Of a DNA stretch of 64,000 bases, positions 40,135 through 48,658 are shown piece after piece. This stretch comes from JBBSAT01 sp046351235 (GTDB lineage Bacteria > Myxococcota_A > Polyangia > Polyangiales > Sandaracinaceae). The notes beneath the pieces are model-generated. The model was not told where the DNA came from and did not search any database. It worked only from the letters and a program-made list of their open reading frames with translations. The first letter of the stretch is position 1, and each line of letters starts with the position of its first letter. The translations under genes and the position numbers were made by a program. The DNA is taken from positions 186,001 to 250,000 of the forward strand of contig JAXLYV010000008.1 of assembly GCA_046351235.1 (NCBI GenBank), written 5' to 3'.

Positions 40135-42474
40135 CTAGTTCCGCAGCGGGCGGTTGTTCATCAGCATGTACTGCATGCGCTCCTGGCTCTTCGCTTCGCC
40201 GCAGAGCGACAGGAACGCCTCGCACTCGTGGTCGAGCACTTCCTGCTCGGTCACCTCGTGCGTGTGGCCGCTAGAGCCGCCGCAGAGCACCACGGCGAGC
40301 TTGCGCGCGATCAGCGCGTCGTGCGCGCTCGCGTAGCCGCCGGCGACGAGCGTGTCGATCATCATGCCGAGCGTCGCGATGCCGTTCTCGCCGGGGAGCA
40401 CGTACGCGCGCGGGATCGGCGGGTGGTAGCCGCTCTCGGCCAGGCCGATGGCGCGCTTCTTCGCCTCGTGCAGCTGGCGCGCGCGATCGAAGCTGATCCC
40501 GTCGCCCTTCTTGAAGTAGCCGTAGTGCTGCGCTTCGACCGCGCTCGTCGCGACGTTCGCGAGGGCGATGTTCTTGAACACCTGCGTGACGATCGCGTAG
40601 GTGTCGACGGTCGCGCCCTGCACGATGCCGTCCATCGCGCGCCAGAGCATGTTCATCGTGCCCGCGCCGCCGGGGATGAGGCCCACGCCGACCTCGACGA
40701 GGCCGGCGTAGGTCTCGGCCGCCGCCTGCGTCGCGTCCGCGCCGTAGCAGAGCTCGAGACCGCCACCGAGCGTCATGCCGTAGGGCGCGGCGACGACCGG
40801 CACGCGCGCGTACTTCAGGCGCTGCGTCGCGCTCTGGTAGCCCTTGATCATCGTGCGCAGCTGGTCCCACTGCTTCTGGCCCGCCGCCATCACGACGCCG
40901 AAGAGGTTCGCGCCCACACAGAAGTGCTCGCCCTCGTTGGCGATCACGATCGCGCGGAAGTCGTCCTCGGCCTTCGCCGACGCCTCGTGCAGCATCGAGA
41001 TCACGTCCGGGTCGATGCTGTTCGCCTTCGTCTTGAAGGTGATGCCGAGCACGCCGTCGCCCAGATCCCACGCCTCGGCGCCCGGGTTCGCGAGCACTGG
41101 CGCGCTGCCGCGGCGCACCTTGCTCAGCGGCAGCTCGCGCGCGTCGGTCTTGCGCTCGACGTACGCGCCCTTGCCGAGATCCCAGACGGTTCCTTCCTTG
41201 TAGAACCCGGTCGCGCCCTTCTCGAGCATCGCGTCGATGCTCTTCGGCAGCGCGATGCCTTCCTTCTTCATCCGCTCGGTGGTCTCGCGGAAGCCGAGCG
41301 CGTCCCACGTCTCGAAGGGCCCGAGCTCCCAGTTGTATCCCCACTTCATCGCGTCATCGACGGCGACCACGTCGTCCGTGATCTCGCCGATGCGACGCGC
41401 CGAGTACGCCAGCGAGCGGCTCAGCGCCTTCCACGCGAACTCGCCGACGATCCCCGGCGTCGCGACGAGCGCCTTCACGCGCTCGGCCGGGTCTTCGATC
41501 TTCGCGATCTTCTTGGTCGCCTTCGCGACGTCCTCGCTGCCGCCCTTGGCGCGGTAGGCGCCCGTCTTCGGGTCGAGCGTCTCGGTCTCGGCCTTGTTCT
41601 TCTTGTAGAAGCCGCCCTTGGTCTTGTTCCCGAGCTGGCCCTTCTCGACCATCGTGCGGATGTAGGCCGGCACCTCGAAGACCGCGCGGTCCTCGTCGCC
41701 CGTGAGCGCCTTGAAGCAGTTGTCGGCGACGTGGACGAAGGTGTCGAGGCCGACGAGGTCGGCGGTGCGGAACGAGGCGCTCTTCGGGTGGCCCATCGGC
41801 GAGCCCGTGATGTTGTCGACGTCCTCGGGCGCGAGGCCCGTCTCGAGCATCAGGTGGATGACCGCCATCATCGAGTGCGCGCCGATGCGGTTGCCCACGA
41901 AGTTCGGCGTGTCCTTGCCGACGACGATGCCCTTGCCGAGCGCGTCGCGACCGAGCGTCGCGATCGTCTCGACCGTCTTCGGATCGGTCTCCGGGCCCGC
42001 CACGAGCTCGAGGAGCTTCATGTAGCGAACCGGGTTGAAGAAGTGCATCACGAGGAACTGCTTCTTGAAGCGCTCGCTGCGACCCTCGACCATGTCGTGG
42101 ATGCGCAGGCCGCTGGTGTTCGACGCCACGATCGTGTGCGGCTGGACCACCTTCTCGAGCTTCTCGAAGAGGCCGCGCTTGATGTCGAGGCGCTCGACGA
42201 TCGCCTCGATGATCAGATCGCACTCGCCGGCCTTGGCGAGATCGTCGTCGAGGTTGCCCACGCTCACGAGCTTGGCGTTGCTCGGGTGGAAGAACGCGGC
42301 GGGCTTGAGCTTCGCGAGGCCCGCGAGCGCCGCCGCGGCGACGCCATTGCGCGGTGCCTTCGGATCCTTCGGGGCGATGTCGAGGAGAAGCACCTCGTAG
42401 CCCGCGTTCGCCATGTGCGCGGCGATGCCGCTGCCCATCACGCCCGAGCCGAGGACCGCAATCCGGCGGATCAT
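40135..42474 (-). CDS. fadN: 3-hydroxyacyl-CoA dehydrogenase / enoyl-CoA hydratase (FadN type)
   Basis: Bifunctional beta-oxidation enzyme of 779 residues. Domain order is dehydrogenase first: the Rossmann motif VLGSGVMGSGIAAHMANAG (residues 7-25), the dehydrogenase signature around VMHFFNPVRYMKLLELV, then the C-terminal HCDH helices. The crotonase domain follows from about residue 470 (VLGITFKTKANSIDPDVISML) with ANEGEHFCVGANLFG and GMTLGGGLELCYGAD, the oxyanion loops. This order matches FadN of Gram-positives rather than E. coli FadB. With the thiolase it would complete the cycle after acyl-CoA dehydrogenation. Start ATG 42474 overlaps a candidate leader ORF. Confidence 0.93.
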   Translation of the reverse strand: MIRRIAVLGSGVMGSGIAAHMANAGYEVLLLDIAPKDPKAPRNGVAAAALAGLAKLKPAAFFHPSNAKLVSVGNLDDDLAKAGECDLIIEAIVERLDIKRGLFEKLEKVVQPHTIVASNTSGLRIHDMVEGRSERFKKQFLVMHFFNPVRYMKLLELVAGPETDPKTVETIATLGRDALGKGIVVGKDTPNFVGNRIGAHSMMAVIHLMLETGLAPEDVDNITGSPMGHPKSASFRTADLVGLDTFVHVADNCFKALTGDEDRAVFEVPAYIRTMVEKGQLGNKTKGGFYKKNKAETETLDPKTGAYRAKGGSEDVAKATKKIAKIEDPAERVKALVATPGIVGEFAWKALSRSLAYSARRIGEITDDVVAVDDAMKWGYNWELGPFETWDALGFRETTERMKKEGIALPKSIDAMLEKGATGFYKEGTVWDLGKGAYVERKTDARELPLSKVRRGSAPVLANPGAEAWDLGDGVLGITFKTKANSIDPDVISMLHEASAKAEDDFRAIVIANEGEHFCVGANLFGVVMAAGQKQWDQLRTMIKGYQSATQRLKYARVPVVAAPYGMTLGGGLELCYGADATQAAAETYAGLVEVGVGLIPGGAGTMNMLWRAMDGIVQGATVDTYAIVTQVFKNIALANVATSAVEAQHYGYFKKGDGISFDRARQLHEAKKRAIGLAESGYHPPIPRAYVLPGENGIATLGMMIDTLVAGGYASAHDALIARKLAVVLCGGSSGHTHEVTEQEVLDHECEAFLSLCGEAKSQERMQYMLMNNRPLRN

Positions 42475-42578
42475 CGGCTCACCCCTACGGTCTCTCCCGT
42501 CCGCGCGCTGCGCGCGCTTCCGTCCGAGCCCTCCAGGGTGAGCACTCCTGTCGTCACGCGCCGAATCGTCCTACCCAT
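42471..42578 (-). CDS. candidate 35-residue leader peptide overlapping fadN start
   Basis: Small ORF from ATG 42576-42578, 35 residues, beginning MGRTIRRVTTGVLTLEG and ending VGVSR. A near-perfect Shine-Dalgarno AGGAGG (complement of 42585-42590) sits six bases upstream, stronger than that of fadN itself. Its TGA stop overlaps the fadN ATG as ATGA, so fadN would be translated by re-initiation. Inside the ORF, a GC hairpin (42503-42508 with 42512-42517) could affect ribosome passage. The composition is Thr/Arg/Gly-rich and not a signal peptide. It may be a regulatory leader or a chance ORF in GC-rich DNA. Confidence 0.45.
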   Translation of the reverse strand: MGRTIRRVTTGVLTLEGSDGSARSARTGETVGVSR

Positions 42579-42783
42579 CGAGAGCCTCCTACCGCAGCGC
42601 GCCCGATCGCGCGCCGGGCCGCTACCGTCCTCGGTCGTGCGCCCTCGCGCAAGCCCTTCGTGCAACCGCGTGAGCCGGAGGCACAGGCGGGAAGCTCCGT
42701 GTGGCCCATCCGCAACGCGCGCGTGCGCGCACCGGGAATTCACGTGCGATCGCGATGGCCCGTGCGTTGCGAGCAGCCTGGGC
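42475..42783. promoter_or_regulatory. 309-bp divergent intergenic region, fadN / barrel-like lipoprotein
   Basis: No conventional gene fills this gap. The left third (to 42578) holds the candidate leader ORF of fadN. The rest must carry the divergent promoters of fadN and the + strand lipoprotein. No operator dyad of the kind seen at 35017 is visible, apart from the GC hairpin inside the leader. I see no RNA gene. Confidence 0.5.
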
Positions 42784-43500
42784 ATGACCCCGCATCGCAT
42801 CGGGCTCGCCGCGCTCGCGGCGCTCGCCACCGCTTGCTCGCCCATCGCCGTGTCGGCGCCGACGCGCACGCTTCCGCTCGAGACCGCCGAGACCGTGCGC
42901 GAAGGGCACGTCGGGATCCGCGCGGGCGGCGGCATCCACACCGATGGCTGGGGCGGCGAGCTCGGCACCGGGACGGGCGGCGTCGGCATCGGTGTCGCGC
43001 GCGACGTGGAGCTCCAGGCCGAGGGCTCGTTCGCGTGGTCCGACGCCGTGAGCCAGCGCGGGCGGAGCCCGTTCTTCGCCGCGGGCCACGTGGGCGTGAA
43101 GCACCGCGTTCTCGACGTGCTCGCGTTCACCGGTGGCATCGGCTTCGGCGCAGGCCCGTGGGGCTCGTTCTTCGGCGGCGATCTCGGCGCGATCCTCGCG
43201 TACGAGAACCCGTACGTGATCCCGTTCTTCGCGGCGCGCCTGCAGATCTCGACGCCGCTCGACGCGAGCACCGAGCTCGTCACCGACGACAACGGCGTGA
43301 CCACGATGCTCACGCCGCACACGACGCTCTGGCTGCAGCCGTCCACGGGGCTGCGCTTTCCGATCTGCTGGCAGGACGAGTGCGGCGGCACGCGTGTCTC
43401 GCTCACGCTCGCCGTGGCGTGGACCGCGGCGATCCAGGTCGACGCGATCCACGACGGCCAGGGCTTCGGCGCCGAAGGCGGCTTGCTCATCGAGCCTTGA
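42784..43500 (+). CDS. predicted lipoprotein, barrel-like
   Basis: Exported protein of 238 residues, function unknown. Signal LAALAALATACSPIAVS is a lipoprotein-type signal (lipobox LATAC is near-canonical). The mature part is Gly-rich and beta-strand rich (GHVGIRAGGGIHTDGWGGELG, VGIGVARDVELQAEGSFAW, LAFTGGIGFGAGPWGSFFGGDLG, WLQPSTGLRFPICWQDEC), suggesting an outer-membrane barrel or beta-sandwich. Convergent with the thioredoxin-like lipoprotein gene, 10 bp between stops. Confidence 0.7.
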   Translation: MTPHRIGLAALAALATACSPIAVSAPTRTLPLETAETVREGHVGIRAGGGIHTDGWGGELGTGTGGVGIGVARDVELQAEGSFAWSDAVSQRGRSPFFAAGHVGVKHRVLDVLAFTGGIGFGAGPWGSFFGGDLGAILAYENPYVIPFFAARLQISTPLDASTELVTDDNGVTTMLTPHTTLWLQPSTGLRFPICWQDECGGTRVSLTLAVAWTAAIQVDAIHDGQGFGAEGGLLIEP

Positions 43501-43510
43501 GACGAGCGCG

Positions 43511-44923
43511 TCAGTTCCGCCCGTCGGTCGAGCCCTCGACCTCGAGGACGTCCCACTCGGTCTCCGCGCGGAGGCCGAGCCAAGGATCGCTCGCGGGCGT
43601 GAGGAAGAGCTCCGCGTAGACGCGCGCGTTGATCGAGTCGAAGTCGTTGGGCGTCGCGCCCTCGGCGAGCCACGCGTGGAAGCGGCGCTCGTGCGTGTAG
43701 CGAGCGAGCAGCGTGTCGGCGAGCGCGCGCTCGGCGGTCGCACGTGCGAGGGTCACGTCTTCCGTGCTCCCGGTCTTGAGACGAGCGAGCGCGACCGACG
43801 CCGGCGAGAGGCCCGAGGCGTCGTAGCGCGAGATGACACGGGCGAGCTCACGCCACGGAAGGGGTGGCGGTGCCTCGGGCGCCTCGGCGGCGCCCAGCAT
43901 GCGCAGGAGCGGCATCTCGATCGCTGCCTTGCCGATCGTGAGCGGCATCGCGAGCGCGGCCGACGGCAGCGCCGGCGCGGGTACATCCCGCTGCACGAGC
44001 TCGTCCCAGCTGGGGAGAACGAAGGGCGGCTCGACGACCAAGCCTGCGCCCAGGGCCGGCCCGGTGCGCAGCTGATCCCAGCTCGCGTGCGTCGCCTCGA
44101 GCATCGCGCGGTGAGCGCTCGCGAGGCAGCTCGCGTCGGCGAAGCGCACGCCGCAGCGCTCGGCGAGCGCGGCGCTCTCCTCGAGGCGCGCCACGAAGTC
44201 CTCCGGCGTGTGGAGGCCCGCGATCGCGTCGACGACGTGGCCCGAGGCGTCGAGCACGTAGTGCACGCTGTTGCCGGTGATGGTGCGCTCGATCGTGCGG
44301 CCATCGCCCATGTCGATCGTCACGTGCGGCGCCGGGCGCTCGCTCGACCAGTGGAGCACGTACCCTGCGAGCGCCTCGCGCACGCGCGGATCGGGATAGA
44401 GCAGCCAGCGGAAGAAGCGGCTGTTGGCACACGAGGCCTCCTCGTCGAGGCGACCGAGCAGGCGCAGGGAGAGGATCGGTCGATCGCGGCGCGCCGCTTC
44501 GGCCTGCGCTGCGGCGAGATCGGTGTACCAGAAGAGCCCGCTCGCGAAGGCATCGCGCTGCGCGGCCACGCGATCGAGCGCGCGCCGCAGCCGGCCGAGC
44601 GCCTCGTCCTGGCGCAGCTCCTCGAGCGCGTGCGCGTCGTCCGCGAGCGGCTCCGTGCGCAGCCGCTCGACCTCGGTCGCGTGCGCCTCGAGCAGGGCCG
44701 CGAGACCTTCCGGCCCCGCCGCACGCAGACGCACGATCGCCGCGTCCGACACGCTCGCGTCCGCATCGACGGCGAGCGCCGCCAGATCGGCGAGCGTCGC
44801 CCCGTCTCCGCCCGCGGAGGCCTCGGACGGCACGTCCTGCTCCGCGAGGCGCGCGTCCGGCCCGCACGCGGCCATGCCGATCATCCAGAGCCACACCCAG
44901 CACCGAGCTGCTCGCTTTCGCAT
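43511..44923 (-). CDS. thioredoxin-like lipoprotein
   Basis: Lipoprotein of 470 residues: signal WVWLWMIGMAACGPDARL, then a helical region to about residue 150. A thioredoxin-fold part is suggested by DRPILSLRLLGRLDEEASCANSRFFRWLLYPDPRVREAL (about 155-193), HYVLDASGHVVDAIAGLHTPEDFVARLEES (about 225-255), and the usual strand after the DASG turn. The canonical CxxC is not present (a single Cys in SCANSRF), so oxidoreductase activity is doubtful. The last 150 residues are helical. ATG 44923 with GGAG upstream is preferred over the start at 45037. Confidence 0.7.
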   Translation of the reverse strand: MRKRAARCWVWLWMIGMAACGPDARLAEQDVPSEASAGGDGATLADLAALAVDADASVSDAAIVRLRAAGPEGLAALLEAHATEVERLRTEPLADDAHALEELRQDEALGRLRRALDRVAAQRDAFASGLFWYTDLAAAQAEAARRDRPILSLRLLGRLDEEASCANSRFFRWLLYPDPRVREALAGYVLHWSSERPAPHVTIDMGDGRTIERTITGNSVHYVLDASGHVVDAIAGLHTPEDFVARLEESAALAERCGVRFADASCLASAHRAMLEATHASWDQLRTGPALGAGLVVEPPFVLPSWDELVQRDVPAPALPSAALAMPLTIGKAAIEMPLLRMLGAAEAPEAPPPLPWRELARVISRYDASGLSPASVALARLKTGSTEDVTLARATAERALADTLLARYTHERRFHAWLAEGATPNDFDSINARVYAELFLTPASDPWLGLRAETEWDVLEVEGSTDGRN

Positions 44924-45043
44924 GTCTCGTCTCCTCGCTCGCAGCGTGGCCGCGGGCGCGGAGATCGCCGGTAAGGCCTGCGTCAAAGCCGCCTTTACCG
45001 AAGTCTTACGGGCGACGGAACCGTGCCCGGCGCACATCCGAGC

Positions 45044-45277
45044 ATGGCGCTCCGACTCGACCCGCGTGCCCTCGTCCTCTCGGCCCTGCTCCTCGCGCCC
45101 GGCGCTGCCCGCGCCGACGACGCGGGCGTTCCGTCGCCGCCGCCGGACCCGCGCCCGCGCTGTCGAACGCGCTCCTGCCCCGAGTGGGGCACCGGCGACC
45201 GGGAGCGCGTGCAGCGCGTGCGCCCCGCGCCAACGCCACCTCCGCCGTCGAGCACGCGCTCGGGGACGGGCGCGTGA
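45044..45277 (+). CDS. small secreted Pro-rich protein
   Basis: Small exported protein of 77 residues. A signal peptide (ALRLDPRALVLSALLLAPGAARADD) is followed by a Pro/Arg-rich tail with two Cys (PRCRTRSCPEWG). Its stop overlaps the GTG start of the ferritin-like gene (GTGA), so the two are translationally coupled. A frameshift joining the two frames is possible but not needed, as each has a sensible start and stop. No function is evident. Confidence 0.45.
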   Translation: MALRLDPRALVLSALLLAPGAARADDAGVPSPPPDPRPRCRTRSCPEWGTGDRERVQRVRPAPTPPPPSSTRSGTGA

Positions 45278-46062
45278 TCCGTCTCGAGGAAGGCCGCGGC
45301 GTGCTCGCTCGCTTCGTGCGCGATCTGGAGGCGCAGTCCCCGGCCCCCACGGCGCGCAGCGGAGGACGCGGACGAGAGCGGAGCGGGCGGGCCGACCCCT
45401 CCTCGCACGACGCCGCGCTTCGGCCAGACCTCACGGGCGTGAGCGACGAAGAGCGCGACGCCGCGTGCTTCGGCTGGGCCGTCCGCATCGTGGACGAGTA
45501 CCGCTCGGTCGTCGTGTTCACCGAGCTGCTCGGGCACCTCGCCGCGATCCGCGCGCCCTACGCCGCGCTCGCCACGGTGCAGCGCCTGATCGGTGACGAG
45601 CTCCGGCACACGCGCCTCTGCGCCGAGGTCGCCTCCTGGTTCGGCTCGCTCGACGCGCTCGCGATCGACCTCGAGGACCTCGAGCTGCCGGCGTGGGAGG
45701 GCTCGCGCGAGGAGCGCGCGCTCGAGATCGTCGTGCGCGAGCTCGTGATCGGCGAAGGCGAGTCGGTCGCGTGCATGCGCGTCTACCGCGATGCCACGAC
45801 CGATCCCGCGGTGCGCGCCGCGCTCTCGACGCTGCTCGCCGACGAGGTGCGCCACTACGCCGCCGGCCGCGCGCTCGAGGCGCTCCTGCGCGAGACGCTT
45901 CCGCCGGCCCTCGTGGAGCGCGCGAGCGCGCGGCTCGATGCCCGGCTCCCGGGTGACGTCGCGTCGATCCGCCGCGCGCACCGCGCGGGCGCCACCGGCG
46001 GGCCCGGCCGGCGCTTCGGCGTGTCGGTGCGCCCGGAAGAGACGCCGCCGCTGGTCGTGTGA
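45274..46062 (+). CDS. ferritin-like (diiron four-helix) protein
   Basis: Protein of 262 residues in the ferritin-like superfamily. Two helix pairs carry the acidic/His motifs: EYRSVVVFTELLGHL with DELRHTRL in the first half, and RELVIGEGESVACMRVY with DEVRHYAAG in the second. These Glu and ExxH-like groups would bind a diiron centre. Family members include rubrerythrin-like, oxidase and DUF-type proteins; the substrate is unknown. The start GTG at 45274 overlaps the upstream stop; the first 60 residues look unstructured. It is followed 9 bp later by the two-component system. Confidence 0.75.
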   Translation: MIRLEEGRGVLARFVRDLEAQSPAPTARSGGRGRERSGRADPSSHDAALRPDLTGVSDEERDAACFGWAVRIVDEYRSVVVFTELLGHLAAIRAPYAALATVQRLIGDELRHTRLCAEVASWFGSLDALAIDLEDLELPAWEGSREERALEIVVRELVIGEGESVACMRVYRDATTDPAVRAALSTLLADEVRHYAAGRALEALLRETLPPALVERASARLDARLPGDVASIRRAHRAGATGGPGRRFGVSVRPEETPPLVV

Positions 46063-46071
46063 GGCGCGCCG

Positions 46072-46800
46072 ATGTCACCCTACCGGCAAGCGATGACCGA
46101 GCTCGACCCCCTGCCGCGCGTGCTGATCGTCGAGGACGAGCCCGCGATCCTCGACGGGCTCGAGAGCCTCTTCGGCGCGAGCGGCTTCGCGCCCACGCGC
46201 GCGGCGGACGGCTCCCTCGCCGACGCGCTCCTCGCGCGCGAGCGCTTCGAGCTCGTCGTCCTCGATCTGATGCTGCCTTCTCTCTCGGGGCTCGAGGTGC
46301 TGCGGCGCCTGCGCGCGCGGGGGAACGACGTCCCGGTGCTCGTGCTCACCGCGAAGGGCGCCGAGGAAGACGTGGTGCTCGGCCTCGAGTCCGGCGCCGA
46401 CGACTACGTGACCAAGCCCTTCGCGATCCGAGAGCTCGTCGCGCGCGCGAAGGGCCTCTTGCGTCGGCCGCGCGCGTCCGGCGCCGCCAAGCGCCTGCCG
46501 ATCGGGGAAGCGGTGCTCGACGTCGACCGCCACGAGGTGAGCCGCGCGAGCGTCACCGTGACCCTCACGCTGCGCGAGACGATGTTCCTCGCCTACCTCG
46601 CCGAGCGCGCCCCGACGACGGTCACGCGCGAGGCGCTGCTCGTCGACGTGTGGGGCTACCGCGACGGAACGATCCGCACGCGCACGATCGACGTCCACGT
46701 GCAGCAGCTGCGCGCGAAGCTGCGCGCGATCGAGGGGGCCGAGCGCTGGATCTCGACCGTGCGCGGTCTCGGCTACCGCCTCGAGCCGAGCGGGCGATGA
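46072..46800 (+). CDS. OmpR-family response regulator
   Basis: Two-component response regulator of 242 residues. The receiver domain (about 17-130) has the acidic pair in VEDEPAILDG, the phosphoacceptor Asp in VVLDLMLPS (about residue 64), and the conserved Lys in DYVTKPFAI. The winged-helix DNA-binding domain follows (about 150-240: TLTLRETMFLAYLAE, REALLVDVWGYRDGTIRTRTIDVHVQQLRAKL, STVRGLGYRLE). The second ATG at 46093 is a possible shorter start. Its last codons overlap the sensor kinase ATG as ATGA, so the pair is coupled. Confidence 0.93.
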   Translation: MSPYRQAMTELDPLPRVLIVEDEPAILDGLESLFGASGFAPTRAADGSLADALLARERFELVVLDLMLPSLSGLEVLRRLRARGNDVPVLVLTAKGAEEDVVLGLESGADDYVTKPFAIRELVARAKGLLRRPRASGAAKRLPIGEAVLDVDRHEVSRASVTVTLTLRETMFLAYLAERAPTTVTREALLVDVWGYRDGTIRTRTIDVHVQQLRAKLRAIEGAERWISTVRGLGYRLEPSGR

Positions 46801-48635
46801 GCGCGGCGCGACGCGCCGTGGGGCCGGTGCTCGCGGCCCTGCTGCCGGTGCTGCTGCTCGCGGCAGGCTGGCTCTACAGCTCCGTGCGCGAGCGCGAGGC
46901 ACGCCTCGACGAGGAGCGTGCGCGGCTCGCAGCAGCGCTCGATCGCGCGCGCTCGGCGGTCGATGCGGGCCTGCGCGAGCTCGTGGCACGCGAGGACGAG
47001 CGCCCCTTCTACGTCTACAGCCACTATTACTCGCCGCCCGACGTGCTCGCGCTCACCGATCCGGTCGCGGTCTCGCCGCTCGCCGGCGAGGCGGGCGATC
47101 CGCGCATCGTGGGCTGGCTCGAGCTCGACCCCGACGGAACGGTGCGAACGCCCTACTCCGTCGATCCCGGCCCCGCGACCGAGCGCGCGCGACGCGTGCT
47201 CGACGCGCTCGGGGAAGATGCGCGCGCCACGCTGCGGGCCGAGCTCGGAACGGCGCACGCGGGGGGCCTCGTCGCGCGCACGGCGAGCCCCGTGCCCGGC
47301 AGCGACGTGGGCTTGAACGCGATCGGCAACCTGATCGCGAGTGACATCGTCCAGGCGCAGTCGGGCGACGTCGCCGCGTACGAGCGCGTGCAGTCGCGCG
47401 GCCGCGCGATCCCGCGCGTGTCCCGGCGCGACGTCGCGAGCGCGATGGCCCGCGCCGACGTCCCGAGCACCGGCTCGGTGCAGCTGCCCTCGGGCCTCCC
47501 CGCGGCGCCCTCGCTGCCCCCGCTCGTCCAGGGCGAGATCGAGGTCGCCTACACGCCGATGACGCTGCGCGATCTCGACGGCGCGCTCGTGCTCTCGCGC
47601 GTCGTCTCCCACGACGGCGAGCGCGTGCTCGACGCCGTCGTGCTCGATCGCGAGCGCATCGTCCACACCTGGGTGCCCGACACGATCGCGCGCGCCGTCG
47701 CCGAGGACGCGCCCACCGTCGTCGCGCACGATGCGAGCGCCCGCTGCGCCTCCCGCGCGAGCGCCAGCGCGCTCTTGCCCGACGTCGAGCTCTGCGCGCC
47801 GCTCGCCCCGCTCGAGGCCCGCGAGCGCGCGCTCGACCGGGCGCTCGCCCTGCAGGTCGCCGCGCTCGTCCTGCTGCTCGTGCTCGCCGGCCTGGCAGTG
47901 GCGCTGATCCTGCGAAACGCCGCGCGCGCGGCCGAGCTCGCGCGCCAGAAGAGCGCGTTCGTCTCCGCCGTGAGCCACGAGCTGCGCACGCCGCTGACCA
48001 CGCTGCGCATGCACGCCGAGATGCTGGACGAGGGCCTCGTCACCGAAGAGCGGCGCGGCAAGGTCCACGCCGAGCTCGTCACCGAGAGCGTGCGCCTCGC
48101 GCGCCTCGTCGAGAACGTGCTCGAGATCTCGCGGCTCGAGGAGGGCCGGCGCCCGCTCCGTGCGACGCGCGCCGATCTCGGGGCGCGCCTCTCGGACGTC
48201 GTGGAGAGCCAGCGCGGCCACGCGCGCGGCAAGGGCTTCGAGCTGGGGCTCACGGTTCCGGACGAGACCCTCGAGCTCGCGTTCGATTCCGCCGCGATCG
48301 AGCAGATCGTGACGAACGCGATCGACAACGCGCTCAAGTACGCGGCGAAGAGCGACGAGAAGCGCATCGACGTCGCGCTCTTGCGTGCGCGTCGTGAAGA
48401 GCGCGCGGGCGTCGAGATCCGCGTGCGCGATCGCGGGCCCGGCATCCCGGAGAAGGAGCGCGAGCGCGTGTTCGAGCGCTTCTATCGGGTCGAGCGACCC
48501 GAGACGGCGCACCAGCCAGGGACCGGCCTCGGCCTCGCGCTCGTCCGCGAGCTGGCGCGCGCGCACGGCGGGGAGGCGACCCTCGAGGACGGCGCGCCCG
48601 GCGCGATCGTGGTCGTCTTCCTTCCGCTCGCCTGA
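46797..48635 (+). CDS. sensor histidine kinase, partner of adjacent regulator
   Basis: Sensor kinase of 612 residues. TM1 (VGPVLAALLPVLLLAAGWLYS) and TM2 (LQVAALVLLLVLAGLAVALIL, about residue 355) flank a large extracytoplasmic region of about 330 residues with no recognised sensor fold, which includes FYVYSHYYSPPD. The cytoplasmic catalytic part has the H-box (SAVSHELRTPLTTLRMHAEM), the N-box DNALKYA, G1 RDRGPGIP, F-box VFERFYR and G2 GTGLGLALV. It probably phosphorylates the co-encoded OmpR-type regulator. The signal is unknown. Confidence 0.93.
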   Translation: MSAARRAVGPVLAALLPVLLLAAGWLYSSVREREARLDEERARLAAALDRARSAVDAGLRELVAREDERPFYVYSHYYSPPDVLALTDPVAVSPLAGEAGDPRIVGWLELDPDGTVRTPYSVDPGPATERARRVLDALGEDARATLRAELGTAHAGGLVARTASPVPGSDVGLNAIGNLIASDIVQAQSGDVAAYERVQSRGRAIPRVSRRDVASAMARADVPSTGSVQLPSGLPAAPSLPPLVQGEIEVAYTPMTLRDLDGALVLSRVVSHDGERVLDAVVLDRERIVHTWVPDTIARAVAEDAPTVVAHDASARCASRASASALLPDVELCAPLAPLEARERALDRALALQVAALVLLLVLAGLAVALILRNAARAAELARQKSAFVSAVSHELRTPLTTLRMHAEMLDEGLVTEERRGKVHAELVTESVRLARLVENVLEISRLEEGRRPLRATRADLGARLSDVVESQRGHARGKGFELGLTVPDETLELAFDSAAIEQIVTNAIDNALKYAAKSDEKRIDVALLRARREERAGVEIRVRDRGPGIPEKERERVFERFYRVERPETAHQPGTGLGLALVRELARAHGGEATLEDGAPGAIVVVFLPLA

Positions 48636-48658
48636 CGCGGCGCTACGATCCTCCGCCG

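Noticed and set aside
45044..46062. Frameshift joining the small secreted ORF and the ferritin-like protein
   Set aside because: Each frame has its own plausible start and stop with a GTGA overlap; no conserved domain is split.
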